The notes under the pieces: model-generated | Databases searched by the model: none | Seen by the model: only the letters and a program-made list of their open reading frames with translations | What the model was told of the DNA's origin: nothing | Translations under genes and position numbers: made by a program | Assembly: GCA_027576995.1 (NCBI GenBank) | Contig: JANBQC010000150.1 | Span: 1 to 51,305 of the forward strand | Direction: 5' to 3' | Length of the DNA stretch: 51,305 bases | Origin: Dimargaris cristalligena | Taxonomy: Eukaryota > Kickxellomycota > Dimargaritomycetes > Dimargaritales > Dimargaritaceae | Shown: positions 9,913 through 18,903 of the stretch, piece by piece | How positions within the stretch are numbered: the first letter of the stretch is position 1 | How the letters are laid out: each line of letters opens with the position of its first letter

Positions 9913-12900
9913 TCACTGCCAAGTTTGGCCTACTTTAGATAGGCACTGGTGCACCAGCGGCAAAATCTTGGAATTCGAAAACAACACCGATTGGCACAAA
10001 TGGGGATACAGTATAAACAAGTGCTGGACGGGCCGGATCGCCGGGGACTGGTTAAATTGGCCAGCCGCGGGACTGGTGGGTAGAAGCACCCCGGACCGGA
10101 GTTGCAGGTCCGCCAGTCGTTCCAGGACAAAGACCAGCTCCTCCTCGCGTAGCCGGGGTAGGGGACACTGGCCCAACATGCGCTGGTCCCGCACGTACGC
10201 CCGCAACAGATCCAGGGCGTGCCGCAACAGGCTCTGGGCCGCCTGTTCCGAGAGGGCTAGGGGGACGGCCGCCTGGAGGTCCATGGGATCCTCCGCGCAG
10301 AGGGCAAAGAGGTAGCCCAAACAGGTCCAGGCCAATAGCTCACGGTGCGCCGACCCATCGCCATCGGACCAGCGGTCTTCCCCGAAACTCGCCGTGGACA
10401 GGGACGGTAGAATAAGCGGCGTCTCGGGCAAGTCGCCCGAGGGGGCTACCACGGCATCAGGGGCCGACTCGGCCACGGAGTAGTCAAATAGAATGATGCC
10501 GTGGCGCAACAGGGCCACTAGACTGGCGTAGTCGGGGGCCTGCAGCTGCCGACTGGTGGCCGCAAAGGCCAGGCTGGCTTGCAAAAGCTGCACTAACCAA
10601 GTAGTGTCGAAGAGGGTGGTGGGGCGCCGGGCGCAGTCTCGACCAGGGGTGGCGGAAAGGGGGGCCGCTTCCTCGGGTAAAGGTCCGCTAGGCCCTATCC
10701 TAAACCGACGGGGTAAGCATCGGCCAAACAGAAATCGATCCGCCACTAGCCAGGTCTGGTTCCACAACAGGTCCACGCTTCCGGCTGGTAAATCGGCTTC
10801 GGTGCGGGCCACCTGGGGGTAAATGTGCTCCACCACCCGGCCAAAGTGGTGGGCAAGCAGCTGGCCATAGGAAATGTCCGAGGCGGCCGGGGCCAGGGGG
10901 GGAGCCCAGGGGTCGTTGACCTTCACCGTAACCCGGAGCAGAGGCTGGGTGCGGTAGACGAGAAGCATAAGCCAGCCATAGGTTTCGAATATGCGGGGCA
11001 GGGCGGAGGTCCGGGCCAGAAGCGGAAACACGGCCGGCGATGTATCGGTGAGACAGGCGGAAGCCAGTGCTAGCATACCCGTCGCCAACGCCAAAAAGGT
11101 GGGGGGGTGCTGGCGACGCTGGTAGCGCTGCGGGGCGGAGGCTGGGGGAGGACTAGGGGTGGGGCGGAAATAAGTCTGTAGACGTAGGTAATCCCCCAAT
11201 TCGGCCGCAAACGCCGGCTCGGTCAGGAAGGGAAAGGCATTCGTTGGCGGGTCAAGGAGGCAGGCCAAGGGGGCCGCCCAATAGTTGAACCAACTCGAGA
11301 CAACCATCGCCAGTACCTGGGCGTGAGTCGACGGATCCAGCTCCAGCGCGGGGGCCGGGTGCGGCTCGGTGGCCTGCACAGGCAACTGGCAAAAGACGGT
11401 GCGGGCCACCCATTTCTGGATTTTCAAGGCCGCTGCCTGGGCCGGGCCCAGTTTCTGAGCGTCGGAGGCAAAACAGAGGGCGTGGCGGTATAGGGCAACG
11501 GCCTGCACGTTGGCCAAAAGGGGCCCCAGATGAGTCGCAGGGCGTTCCACCATAAACCGGAGCGTACGCTCAGAGTCAGCGGGGGAGGTCACCCCGCCCA
11601 TCCAGCTGGCCAACCCCACCAGGTCATGGAAGATGCCCAAGTAATCGGATAGCAGTTCCTGGGGGTACTTAGTGGCCGAGCCAGGTGGAGAGGTGGATAG
11701 GGGGGAGTTGATTGGTACGGAGTCCGGGAGTACCGGCCACGCCTCCTCGGCCAAATCAAAGGCCGGCGGGGCGGCGGCGGCGGAGGGAAATTCCACCCGG
11801 TAGGCGGCTAGGTCAGCCGTGATGGCGGGCTGCTGGTTAGCATCTGTCGGAAGCCGGCCCACCAGGGCACGTCCACAGTTGTACCAGGCCAACCAAGCAC
11901 ACTGCCACCAGAACCACGCCGCCGGGGAGAGGGAGTCCGCGGGGGCCGTGGCATCCAAAGGGGCCACGAGGGTTTTAAGGTTGCCCAAAAGCCCCTTGGT
12001 GACCTCGGGTGTGTGGTAGAGGTTAGCACTGTGCGACACGCAAACCTCCCAATAGCGGCAGAACCAGCGCCAAATGGGGTACATGGTGGCCAAAGGGGTG
12101 CTTCGGAGGGCGTGGGGCAGGCAGTAGAGCCGAATCACCTTGGTCAGGCCGGTCACGGTCAGGGTGACGGTTTCGTTCCACGCGTTAATCCAGTCGCCGG
12201 GGGGATTAGCCGGCGGGTCGGCCGACTCCCCTAGATTGTGGTAACCAATGTGGTCGGTGTAAGGACTTCGGACCCGTAAATCGCCCTCCTCCAGATTAAA
12301 TCCGGCGGCAACGGGTGCGGTCCCGAGGCCGGCGAGCTGATCCCGGTTGCGCAAAACGGCCTTGGCCAGGGGGTACAGGATATGCCAAAAGATCAGCTCC
12401 CACACGGTTCCGTTGAGGGCGTGGCCGTGCAAATCCAGGGTGCGGTACAGGGTTCGACTGGCCCCGTTGCGCACCTCCGGGCGCTGGTCGACGCAGAGAA
12501 TCGAGAGGCGATGCAGCAGGAGCAACCAGAGTTGGTCGCAGGTAGACAGGGGATGCTGGGTAAGATCGCCGGCGGGGGCGGGGGAGTCGACAGCGGCGCC
12601 ACGGGTGGTTTGCAGAAAGTCGGAAAAATTCCAAAAAAGCCCAATGGCGGTGAGCGCTACATTGACGTCACACGGCTGATGGCCGTAGCATCCCAGAAGG
12701 CGAATGCAGCGACCGAGACACTGCGGGGACAGGGAGGCCAGAAAATCGGTACACACTAGCTGGAGACAGGGAAACGCATGGCGAATGAGGGCCGTCTGGT
12801 TGGGTCCGCGGGGGACCGCCACGGCCCGCCGGCCCTGGGCCAGGGTTTGGGCCATGTGGGACATAGCGGCGGATAAGTCGCTGGGGGCCAAGTCGTCAGA

Positions 12901-15900
12901 GTCGTTGGAGCGGTCCGCGTCATAGCCAATGGCGATCATATCAAAGATGATAGCCCAGGCGCTGGGTTCGATGGAGTGGCCGGCGGAGTGGAGGACCCGG
13001 TTCAGGGTTTCTAGGGCCATTTGGGCGGTTTCGAGTTGGGAAGCCGACGACCACCCCGGGCGGGAACCCTCGGGTGACGGTGTCGGAGGGTCGGTTTGAA
13101 TGCGAAGGGCATTATCCGGCTCCAGGGCCAGGGAAGTGGAGTGGGGGATGGCCTGGTGCACAATTCGGGCCAGTGGTTCCAGCACCCGGCTCTGGATGGC
13201 CCCCCACGACGGATAGGGCTGCGGTTTCTCGGAGGGGGTGGACCCCGAATCACCCCCCGAAAGGGACCAGTCGACGGTGGTTAACGCCACTTCGGCAATC
13301 TCGGTGATAATGTCACAGGCCTGGAGGGCCATGGTGGGTGGGACCGGCGGGGCCCCGGTAGCGACGTCGACCAGGTGGGCCATAATGAGCTGGAAGGGGG
13401 TGATGGAGGAGGTCTCGTCGGACGGGTCCTCCTTTTCTGCCTGAACGTCAGCCCGGACCAGAGTTAGGAGGTTATGGATGACAATGTACTCCAGGTACAC
13501 CAGCGCGAAGGAAGGCTGGTCGGCCACCGTGACCTTGCGGTGCATGCCCCCCTGCTCGAGGACCTGGCGGCACGCGTCGGCGTCGCACGCCGGCAGGGGG
13601 ACCCCGCTCAGGTCACACGAGAGGGCGCACAGGGCCCGAATGAAGAAGAGAAACGAGGTCGGGGCTAAATGAACCGCCCGATCGAACAGGCGCTGGCAGA
13701 GCTCGGCGTAGTGCTGGTAACGCAGGGGTGCGGAGCCGGGGCCCAGGGTGCTCAAAATCGAGCTGGTCCGACTGCCGGGCTTGGGGTAGGCGTGGCCCAT
13801 GGCGGTGTCGCGACGCCGGAAGTGAGGGTCCCCGGAACGAATACTGTTGTGCCGGGAGGCATCGGGTCCCGACAGCCGCTTGGCGAGGTCCCACCCGGAT
13901 CGCCCATCGGCGGAGCCCGCGGCCATGAGTTCGTCTGCCTGCTGAAGTGTCACCAGGATCATGTACCAGGAGCCGTTGAGGGTATCCCCCAGAAACTGAG
14001 CCACCTGGATCAAAGTGTGGAGGCAGTAAAGGTTCCGTTCCGAGGGGGGCACAATCAGAGCGGACCGGGCCGAGCTGGCCCCCGTGATGGAGGTGACCAG
14101 TTGGTTGATGGCGCCACTGGTGCTGGACATGGTTTGTTTGGCCGAGTCCAGCAGGGCCGGGAGCCGGGGCTTGCCCGGCGACAGGACGGACTCAGAGGAG
14201 ATGGAATTGGCCCGAATCGACGCCGCCGAGGCGTGGCTGACGCTGGGGGCGTCGCGCAGGGGAGTGAATTTGTCCGAGGTCAGCGGGAGGCAGTGCTTAC
14301 ACAGGCTCGTAAGCAGGGCGTCCCGCGGGGTGCCCAGGCCAAGGGCCCCCGAGAGGTTGGTGAGATGCTGGTAGGCGGTCATGAGCTGGCGGAACAGTTC
14401 GTCGTCCAGGCGGGTGGTGAGGTAAAAGGAGAACGCGGCCAGTAGCGCGGGCCAGGCGGCATCGGTCATCCCCCGGACGGTTCGCAGAAGGGCACCGTGG
14501 GCGTGCTGGTCGAGGTTCAGGCCCCGGGTGAGCACCGGTACTGTGGGGTCGGACAGGGGCTCGGGAACAGGTGAGGCCCCACTGGCCGCCAGCGGGAGAG
14601 ACTGCGTCACCAAAGGCAGGGTGGTCGCGGCCAGCTTGTCCACGACCCCGGTTAGACACATCATACTCAGGTAGAACAAATACGAGTCGGGAATGGGCGG
14701 TGGCTCAACTTTATCGAGTTGATCGAGGCACTGTACCCGCACGAGCGCCAGGGACCGACTGAGCACCGAGGGGTCCACGGAGTCGGACCCCTCGGGGCCA
14801 TTCCCGCCGGGGGCCTCCGCCGCCGTGGTCAGTGCGGTCCCCGTGGGCTGGGGAGTCGCCGCCGACCCGTTGGCAATACCGATGGAATTGGGCTTCTCGG
14901 TCGCGATGCGCCCGAGGGCGGCGATAAAGTCGGCGTAGACGGGTTTGGCCCGCTCCCGTAGATCGTACTCGGAGTATAGAAACCGAAGCAGCTCGCCGTC
15001 CCCGCACATGCCCCGGAACACTTCCATCGCGAGAACCCGCTGCCACATGGGGTAGTCGGGGTCGAGCAAACGAATGAGCATGGTGATATAAATTTCGCAC
15101 TCCACGGGGATCAGAGTCCGTAGCTGTTTAATGGAGATAAAGAACAGGCGCATGAGACGCATGTAGCTGGGGAAATCGGAGCTATCGGAGAACAACTTAA
15201 TGACGACGGGGCACATGTGGTCCCGGAGGAGGGCGGCGAACGGGCGGTGGCGACGGAACACGGACGAATGGTAGGTGAGGACCGACTCCATCAGCTCCAG
15301 GCCAAAGGTACGGGCCAATCCGACAATATCAATAAACTGCGGGGAGAGGCCCCCGGTCAAGAGGCAGAGGTCTTGGAAAACGGCGAGGGCGTCCCGGGCG
15401 CTGGAACTGAGGCCGGGGTCCGGGGACTCCGATTGGGATACCGTCAGGGTCGGGGGCAGGGCCTCGTCCTCCCGGCCCACCTTCTCAAAGACGAGGATCA
15501 CCAGCTGCCGCAAGGTGGCGGCGGCGGTATTATTGACGACGCCTACTTTGGACTCCTGTAATTTAAAGCACAGTTTGAGGGCCTGGGCCAGCACCGGGCC
15601 ATGGACGGACTCGTAGTTGGATAAGAGGGGCATGAGGAGCTGCAGGATGCGGAGCTGGATTTCCACGCCCAGGGACACCACGTCATTGAGGGTGGTTAGA
15701 ATGGTGGCGATGGAGTCGGCGGGGATGGCCGAATGGGTGGTAAGTCGTTGCATGCAGCCCATGGCGATGGTAATCAGTTTCACCTGCTTGGTGGTACAGG
15801 CGAGCGTAAAGGGTAATATGGTGTCGGCCGAATGGGCCAGCTCCAGGGCCAGGTCGGCGGGGGGCTTGTTCTTGGACGACCGGATGAGTAGAATAACCCG

Positions 15901-15993
15901 CTCCGACGCTTCTTTAATTTCGGGGTACTTGCGTCGGGCCTCGCTGGAAAGGGAGGCCAGCTCCGTCATGATGGAGGACCCAAACCCGCTCAT
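9913..15993 (-). CDS. MON2: MON2 homolog, Arf-GEF-like trafficking scaffold
   Basis: A single uninterrupted frame of 2026 residues. The first in-frame ATG (15993) has a strong GGCCACC context; the frame extends 22 codons further upstream only through non-ATG codons. Residues 1-175 form the DCB-like domain (S-S-E-A-R-R-K-Y-P-E-I-K-E-A-S-E-R), and about 190-345 the HUS-like domain, ending near F-R-G-M-C-G-D-G-E-L-L-R-F-L-Y-S-E-Y-D. The central and C-terminal parts are helical repeats with MON2-type segments such as R-P-E-V-R-N-G-A-S-R-T-L and W-E-L-I-F-W-H-I-L-Y-P-L. There is no Sec7 catalytic domain. Family members bind Dopey and the flippase Neo1 and regulate endosome-to-Golgi transport. At 2026 residues it is longer than usual (about 1600-1700), with Ser/Pro/Gly/Ala-rich linkers. 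The absence of introns in a 6-kb gene contrasts with its neighbours. Assignment is firm at family level. Confidence 0.92.
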   Translation of the reverse strand: MSGFGSSIMTELASLSSEARRKYPEIKEASERVILLIRSSKNKPPADLALELAHSADTILPFTLACTTKQVKLITIAMGCMQRLTTHSAIPADSIATILTTLNDVVSLGVEIQLRILQLLMPLLSNYESVHGPVLAQALKLCFKLQESKVGVVNNTAAATLRQLVILVFEKVGREDEALPPTLTVSQSESPDPGLSSSARDALAVFQDLCLLTGGLSPQFIDIVGLARTFGLELMESVLTYHSSVFRRHRPFAALLRDHMCPVVIKLFSDSSDFPSYMRLMRLFFISIKQLRTLIPVECEIYITMLIRLLDPDYPMWQRVLAMEVFRGMCGDGELLRFLYSEYDLRERAKPVYADFIAALGRIATEKPNSIGIANGSAATPQPTGTALTTAAEAPGGNGPEGSDSVDPSVLSRSLALVRVQCLDQLDKVEPPPIPDSYLFYLSMMCLTGVVDKLAATTLPLVTQSLPLAASGASPVPEPLSDPTVPVLTRGLNLDQHAHGALLRTVRGMTDAAWPALLAAFSFYLTTRLDDELFRQLMTAYQHLTNLSGALGLGTPRDALLTSLCKHCLPLTSDKFTPLRDAPSVSHASAASIRANSISSESVLSPGKPRLPALLDSAKQTMSSTSGAINQLVTSITGASSARSALIVPPSERNLYCLHTLIQVAQFLGDTLNGSWYMILVTLQQADELMAAGSADGRSGWDLAKRLSGPDASRHNSIRSGDPHFRRRDTAMGHAYPKPGSRTSSILSTLGPGSAPLRYQHYAELCQRLFDRAVHLAPTSFLFFIRALCALSCDLSGVPLPACDADACRQVLEQGGMHRKVTVADQPSFALVYLEYIVIHNLLTLVRADVQAEKEDPSDETSSITPFQLIMAHLVDVATGAPPVPPTMALQACDIITEIAEVALTTVDWSLSGGDSGSTPSEKPQPYPSWGAIQSRVLEPLARIVHQAIPHSTSLALEPDNALRIQTDPPTPSPEGSRPGWSSASQLETAQMALETLNRVLHSAGHSIEPSAWAIIFDMIAIGYDADRSNDSDDLAPSDLSAAMSHMAQTLAQGRRAVAVPRGPNQTALIRHAFPCLQLVCTDFLASLSPQCLGRCIRLLGCYGHQPCDVNVALTAIGLFWNFSDFLQTTRGAAVDSPAPAGDLTQHPLSTCDQLWLLLLHRLSILCVDQRPEVRNGASRTLYRTLDLHGHALNGTVWELIFWHILYPLAKAVLRNRDQLAGLGTAPVAAGFNLEEGDLRVRSPYTDHIGYHNLGESADPPANPPGDWINAWNETVTLTVTGLTKVIRLYCLPHALRSTPLATMYPIWRWFCRYWEVCVSHSANLYHTPEVTKGLLGNLKTLVAPLDATAPADSLSPAAWFWWQCAWLAWYNCGRALVGRLPTDANQQPAITADLAAYRVEFPSAAAAPPAFDLAEEAWPVLPDSVPINSPLSTSPPGSATKYPQELLSDYLGIFHDLVGLASWMGGVTSPADSERTLRFMVERPATHLGPLLANVQAVALYRHALCFASDAQKLGPAQAAALKIQKWVARTVFCQLPVQATEPHPAPALELDPSTHAQVLAMVVSSWFNYWAAPLACLLDPPTNAFPFLTEPAFAAELGDYLRLQTYFRPTPSPPPASAPQRYQRRQHPPTFLALATGMLALASACLTDTSPAVFPLLARTSALPRIFETYGWLMLLVYRTQPLLRVTVKVNDPWAPPLAPAASDISYGQLLAHHFGRVVEHIYPQVARTEADLPAGSVDLLWNQTWLVADRFLFGRCLPRRFRIGPSGPLPEEAAPLSATPGRDCARRPTTLFDTTWLVQLLQASLAFAATSRQLQAPDYASLVALLRHGIILFDYSVAESAPDAVVAPSGDLPETPLILPSLSTASFGEDRWSDGDGSAHRELLAWTCLGYLFALCAEDPMDLQAAVPLALSEQAAQSLLRHALDLLRAYVRDQRMLGQCPLPRLREEELVFVLERLADLQLRSGVLLPTSPAAGQFNQSPAIRPVQHLFILYPHLCQSVLFSNSKILPLVHQCLSKVGQTWQ

Positions 15994-16577
15994 GGTGGCC
16001 GGACTATGGGTGGGAGAGTAGGAAAGGTATGGGTGACGGGGAGGGGGGGAGGTTGCCAAAGGCCTAAGATGAGACTATATTAGGGTATAGGTTGGATTAG
16101 ACGAATGCATTAATAAGAGGCAAGGAAGGGAGGAGAGGTAAGGCAATGCCAAGTGGGTCGTCGCGGCGGTCTGAGACAGGTTCCCCTGCCCCAGGCTTAG
16201 TTAGGGTGGTTAGGTTGGGCCCCCCAGACCAGGGGGATTTTCGCTTGCAAACCCAGCGTGACGGCCCGCTTGGAATACACCACGGCAAGCGAAACGACCA
16301 GTTAGCGAGTATTAGTAGCCTTGGTGCTTCTGGTGCGGATAGTGCCGAATCGGTAAACAAGGCCCATTTCTACCAACTCCACACTATATTATCTAAACAT
16401 CCCCCCCCTGCCGTCAGTCGACCTCAATTTACATTATTGGGTAGGAAATTGCAAGGGAGGTCTTTCTCCGGCATTTGGCACCGGTATAACCCACACGACT
16501 TGCCCTGACAATGTCGGAGCCAACCCTACCAAATAACTATTGTGACCCCCCGAATCAACTCCACAGCCATCTATACT

Positions 16578-16598
16578 TATATATATATATATATATAT
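16578..16598. repeat. AT dinucleotide microsatellite
   Basis: About ten uninterrupted AT units, seen directly. Confidence 0.95.
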
Positions 16599-16684
16599 TC
16601 ATGAATACCACTCGGTTGAAAACATGGAAAGGGGGCTTGGACATGCCTGCTGATGACAATTAATACAGAATATAATTGTGAGTG

Positions 16685-16687
16685 ATA

Positions 16688-16709
<22 letters not shown>
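16685..16709. repeat. AT dinucleotide microsatellite, second array
   Basis: About twelve uninterrupted AT units, roughly 85 bp from the first array. Confidence 0.95.
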
Positions 16710-16718
<9 letters not shown>

Positions 16719-16911
16719 CCAACCGCATTGGAAGGCGTAAGTTTAGCACCGTCGACATTAACGACTAATTCCGTGATGGCGGTGACATTTAAACTATATA
16801 AAAAAAAGGTATACTGGGAATGGTCGGCTCAAAAATACAGGTAAAAGGAATGAATAATATGGGTGGGGGAGGCTGAGAAGGGATCACTCAAACAGGCTAT
16901 CGGCTGGTTAA

Positions 16912-18903
16912 TCAAACGAGCTTTGATAGTGGAGTATTGGCCATTAGACCAGTAGGTGGCGACACCAGAGAGGGAATAGGTGAAGCCCCCATAGTCCCTG
17001 AACCGAGCATGGTTCGAATAGCCTCCGACGATAACTGGATCTTATTGGTCTTGGGTTGGGTGGAGCCTGGAATCCCACTGATCGAACCAGAGGTTACCGT
17101 GGAACTGTTGAGGGGTAGCTTGGTCGAAATACTTGAAACCGGGTTGGTGGTTGAAGTAGGAGTGGCGGTATTTCCCGAGGTCGCCGGTAATACCGATGAT
17201 TGAGACGCCGGGCCCACCATGGAATTGGCACCGCCGGCCAGGGACGTATTGGCCGAGAACGGAATAAATGCCGGCTGGGTAATCAAATTGCGCTGGTCGG
17301 CTTCGGAAAGAAGCCCAGCCCGAATACGGATAGTATCCCGGTGGGCTGGTTCCATTAAGATCAGATCATCGAAATCGGCGGCCCCACCATCGTCGTATCG
17401 GTAAGGGTCATAGTCGTAGTCATACCGCTGGAGAATACGGCGCTGTAGCTGAGGATCGGCGGGGGCTACAGGGATATGCCGCCGGTCCATGAAAAGCCGA
17501 CCACCTCGACCCATTCGGCACCGGAAGGCGGACCGACCGGGTCGGCAATACATGCTAGTGGTTGATGGGGACACTGGTTCACCCGTGGAGAGGCGGTAGG
17601 GATGGGCTCGCCGAGGTGTAGACGTGGTATGACCGTCGACTGGCCGCGAGGAAGGGAAAGGCCGGAAAAGGCTGAGCGAATGAGGTAGGACCCGGGGTTC
17701 GTAAGGATTGGCGGTCGTATCAAGCCAGCCTTCGTTTAGGGCCCTCCGCCGGGCCACTTCGGCCACAGCACGTTCCGACAGTGATGGTACCAGTTTCGGA
17801 GGTACCTGAAAAGGAACCTTGAGCAGGCCGGCCGTGGCTGGTGACGAGGCGGCTGTGGACATCGACCCGGCGCAATCCGCACTGTCTTTGATTTTGCGCA
17901 GGGGGATAGTGATGGTGTGTCGTCCTCCTTCGCCACCGGTGGCCTTGCGGGACTTACGCCGAGACCCGAATAACTCGTCGTTCTCGTCGCGCGGGTGGTT
18001 TAGGGCCCGGCGCTGTTCCAGCACGGTGCACTTCTGCTTAAAGATGATTTGCTCCAGGACCAGAGATTCCTTGCGCATCTTCTCCCGCCGGGCCACCATC
18101 TCCAAGAGAGTCCGGGCGCTTTCCAGCTCCAGGTGCATCTTGCGCAGTTTCTCCAGGGAATGGGCATCCGTCCGCCGGGTCTTTCGCAAGGGCTTAACCT
18201 CGCGGCGGCGGAAGCACACGTAAGGGTCAGAATCGGTTGTGCGCCCCAGCTCTTCGAATTTGAGGGTGGGCATGAGTGGCCGCAGCTCCATTTCCTCCTT
18301 CTTGGTGCGCCAATAGTCGTAGAGGGGTTTGGCTTGTGAGTGGAAGGCGATACCCTTTTCCTGGGCCCGCTGTTCCAAACTGGCGAAAGCGGGGATATCG
18401 TCGACGGACTGGAATACCATATCGCAGGTCAGTTGTTCGAATTGCCATAGAGTGGCTTCAAATACGTCGTCGGGAACCTTCTGGCTACTCTTGAGGGACT
18501 TGTTAAACTGGTTGAGCCAGGCTGTGTCGTCCTCATCCATGCAGTAGGGGCAGCCCATGGAGTCCTCTACGGTGGCTGAGAAACGGATATAACTAGTGGG
18601 CCGACTGAACGATTTGCGGTAAACCTCGTGGTAATTGGCAACGGAGCGGGATGCATCGGGGGTCGGAATATAGAGGGGGGCCACCTTATCATTGCCCGTG
18701 CCGGAAGCGGCAGCCTGGGCGGCGGAGATCACAGCCTGCAGATGGTGTTCCTCCTCTTCCTCTTTCTCGACACCCGTCTCCACTAGCTGGGAGGTTCGTT
18801 GAAGCACCGACGCATCGTCCAAGTCCGGCAGCTCCGACGCCCGATAGACCGGAAGCGGACGCTTGAAGTCGATCTTGCGGGAACGGAACTTGGCCTTGGA
18901 CAT
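16912..18903 (-). CDS. EPL1: Enhancer of polycomb-like protein EPL1 (NuA4 subunit)
   Basis: One frame of 663 residues starting at ATG 18903. The N-terminus M-S-K-A-K-F-R-S-R-K-I-D-F-K-R-P-L-P-V-Y-R is the EPcA-domain signature, followed by the EPcA core (S-Y-I-R-F-S-A-T-V-E-D-S...Y-C-M-D-E-D-D) to about residue 190. Next come the conserved D-S-D-P-Y-V-C-F-R-R-R-E-V-K-P-L-R-K-T-R-R segment and a charged helix near 255-300. The C-terminal third is Ser/Thr/Pro-rich with a basic patch. In NuA4, Epl1 bridges the Esa1 acetyltransferase to the complex and to the nucleosome. Just upstream on the minus strand, TTAAC, a T-run and CAAG (about 18923-18940) look like a branch point and 3' splice site, so a 5'-UTR intron is plausible. 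Family assignment is firm. Confidence 0.94.
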   Translation of the reverse strand: MSKAKFRSRKIDFKRPLPVYRASELPDLDDASVLQRTSQLVETGVEKEEEEEHHLQAVISAAQAAASGTGNDKVAPLYIPTPDASRSVANYHEVYRKSFSRPTSYIRFSATVEDSMGCPYCMDEDDTAWLNQFNKSLKSSQKVPDDVFEATLWQFEQLTCDMVFQSVDDIPAFASLEQRAQEKGIAFHSQAKPLYDYWRTKKEEMELRPLMPTLKFEELGRTTDSDPYVCFRRREVKPLRKTRRTDAHSLEKLRKMHLELESARTLLEMVARREKMRKESLVLEQIIFKQKCTVLEQRRALNHPRDENDELFGSRRKSRKATGGEGGRHTITIPLRKIKDSADCAGSMSTAASSPATAGLLKVPFQVPPKLVPSLSERAVAEVARRRALNEGWLDTTANPYEPRVLPHSLSLFRPFPSSRPVDGHTTSTPRRAHPYRLSTGEPVSPSTTSMYCRPGRSAFRCRMGRGGRLFMDRRHIPVAPADPQLQRRILQRYDYDYDPYRYDDGGAADFDDLILMEPAHRDTIRIRAGLLSEADQRNLITQPAFIPFSANTSLAGGANSMVGPASQSSVLPATSGNTATPTSTTNPVSSISTKLPLNSSTVTSGSISGIPGSTQPKTNKIQLSSEAIRTMLGSGTMGASPIPSLVSPPTGLMANTPLSKLV

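Larger units (their letters stand above)
15994..16911. other. Spacer between MON2 and EPL1 (MON2 promoter)
   Basis: No gene recognised. It holds the MON2 promoter and the EPL1 3' end, with two separate AT dinucleotide arrays (listed as repeats). Confidence 0.6.

Noticed and set aside
13669..14445. 258-codon plus-strand open frame
   Set aside because: Antisense shadow of MON2.
15994..16059. N-terminal extension of MON2 by 22 codons
   Set aside because: It would need a TTG start; the ATG at 15993 has a strong context and gives the family N-terminus.
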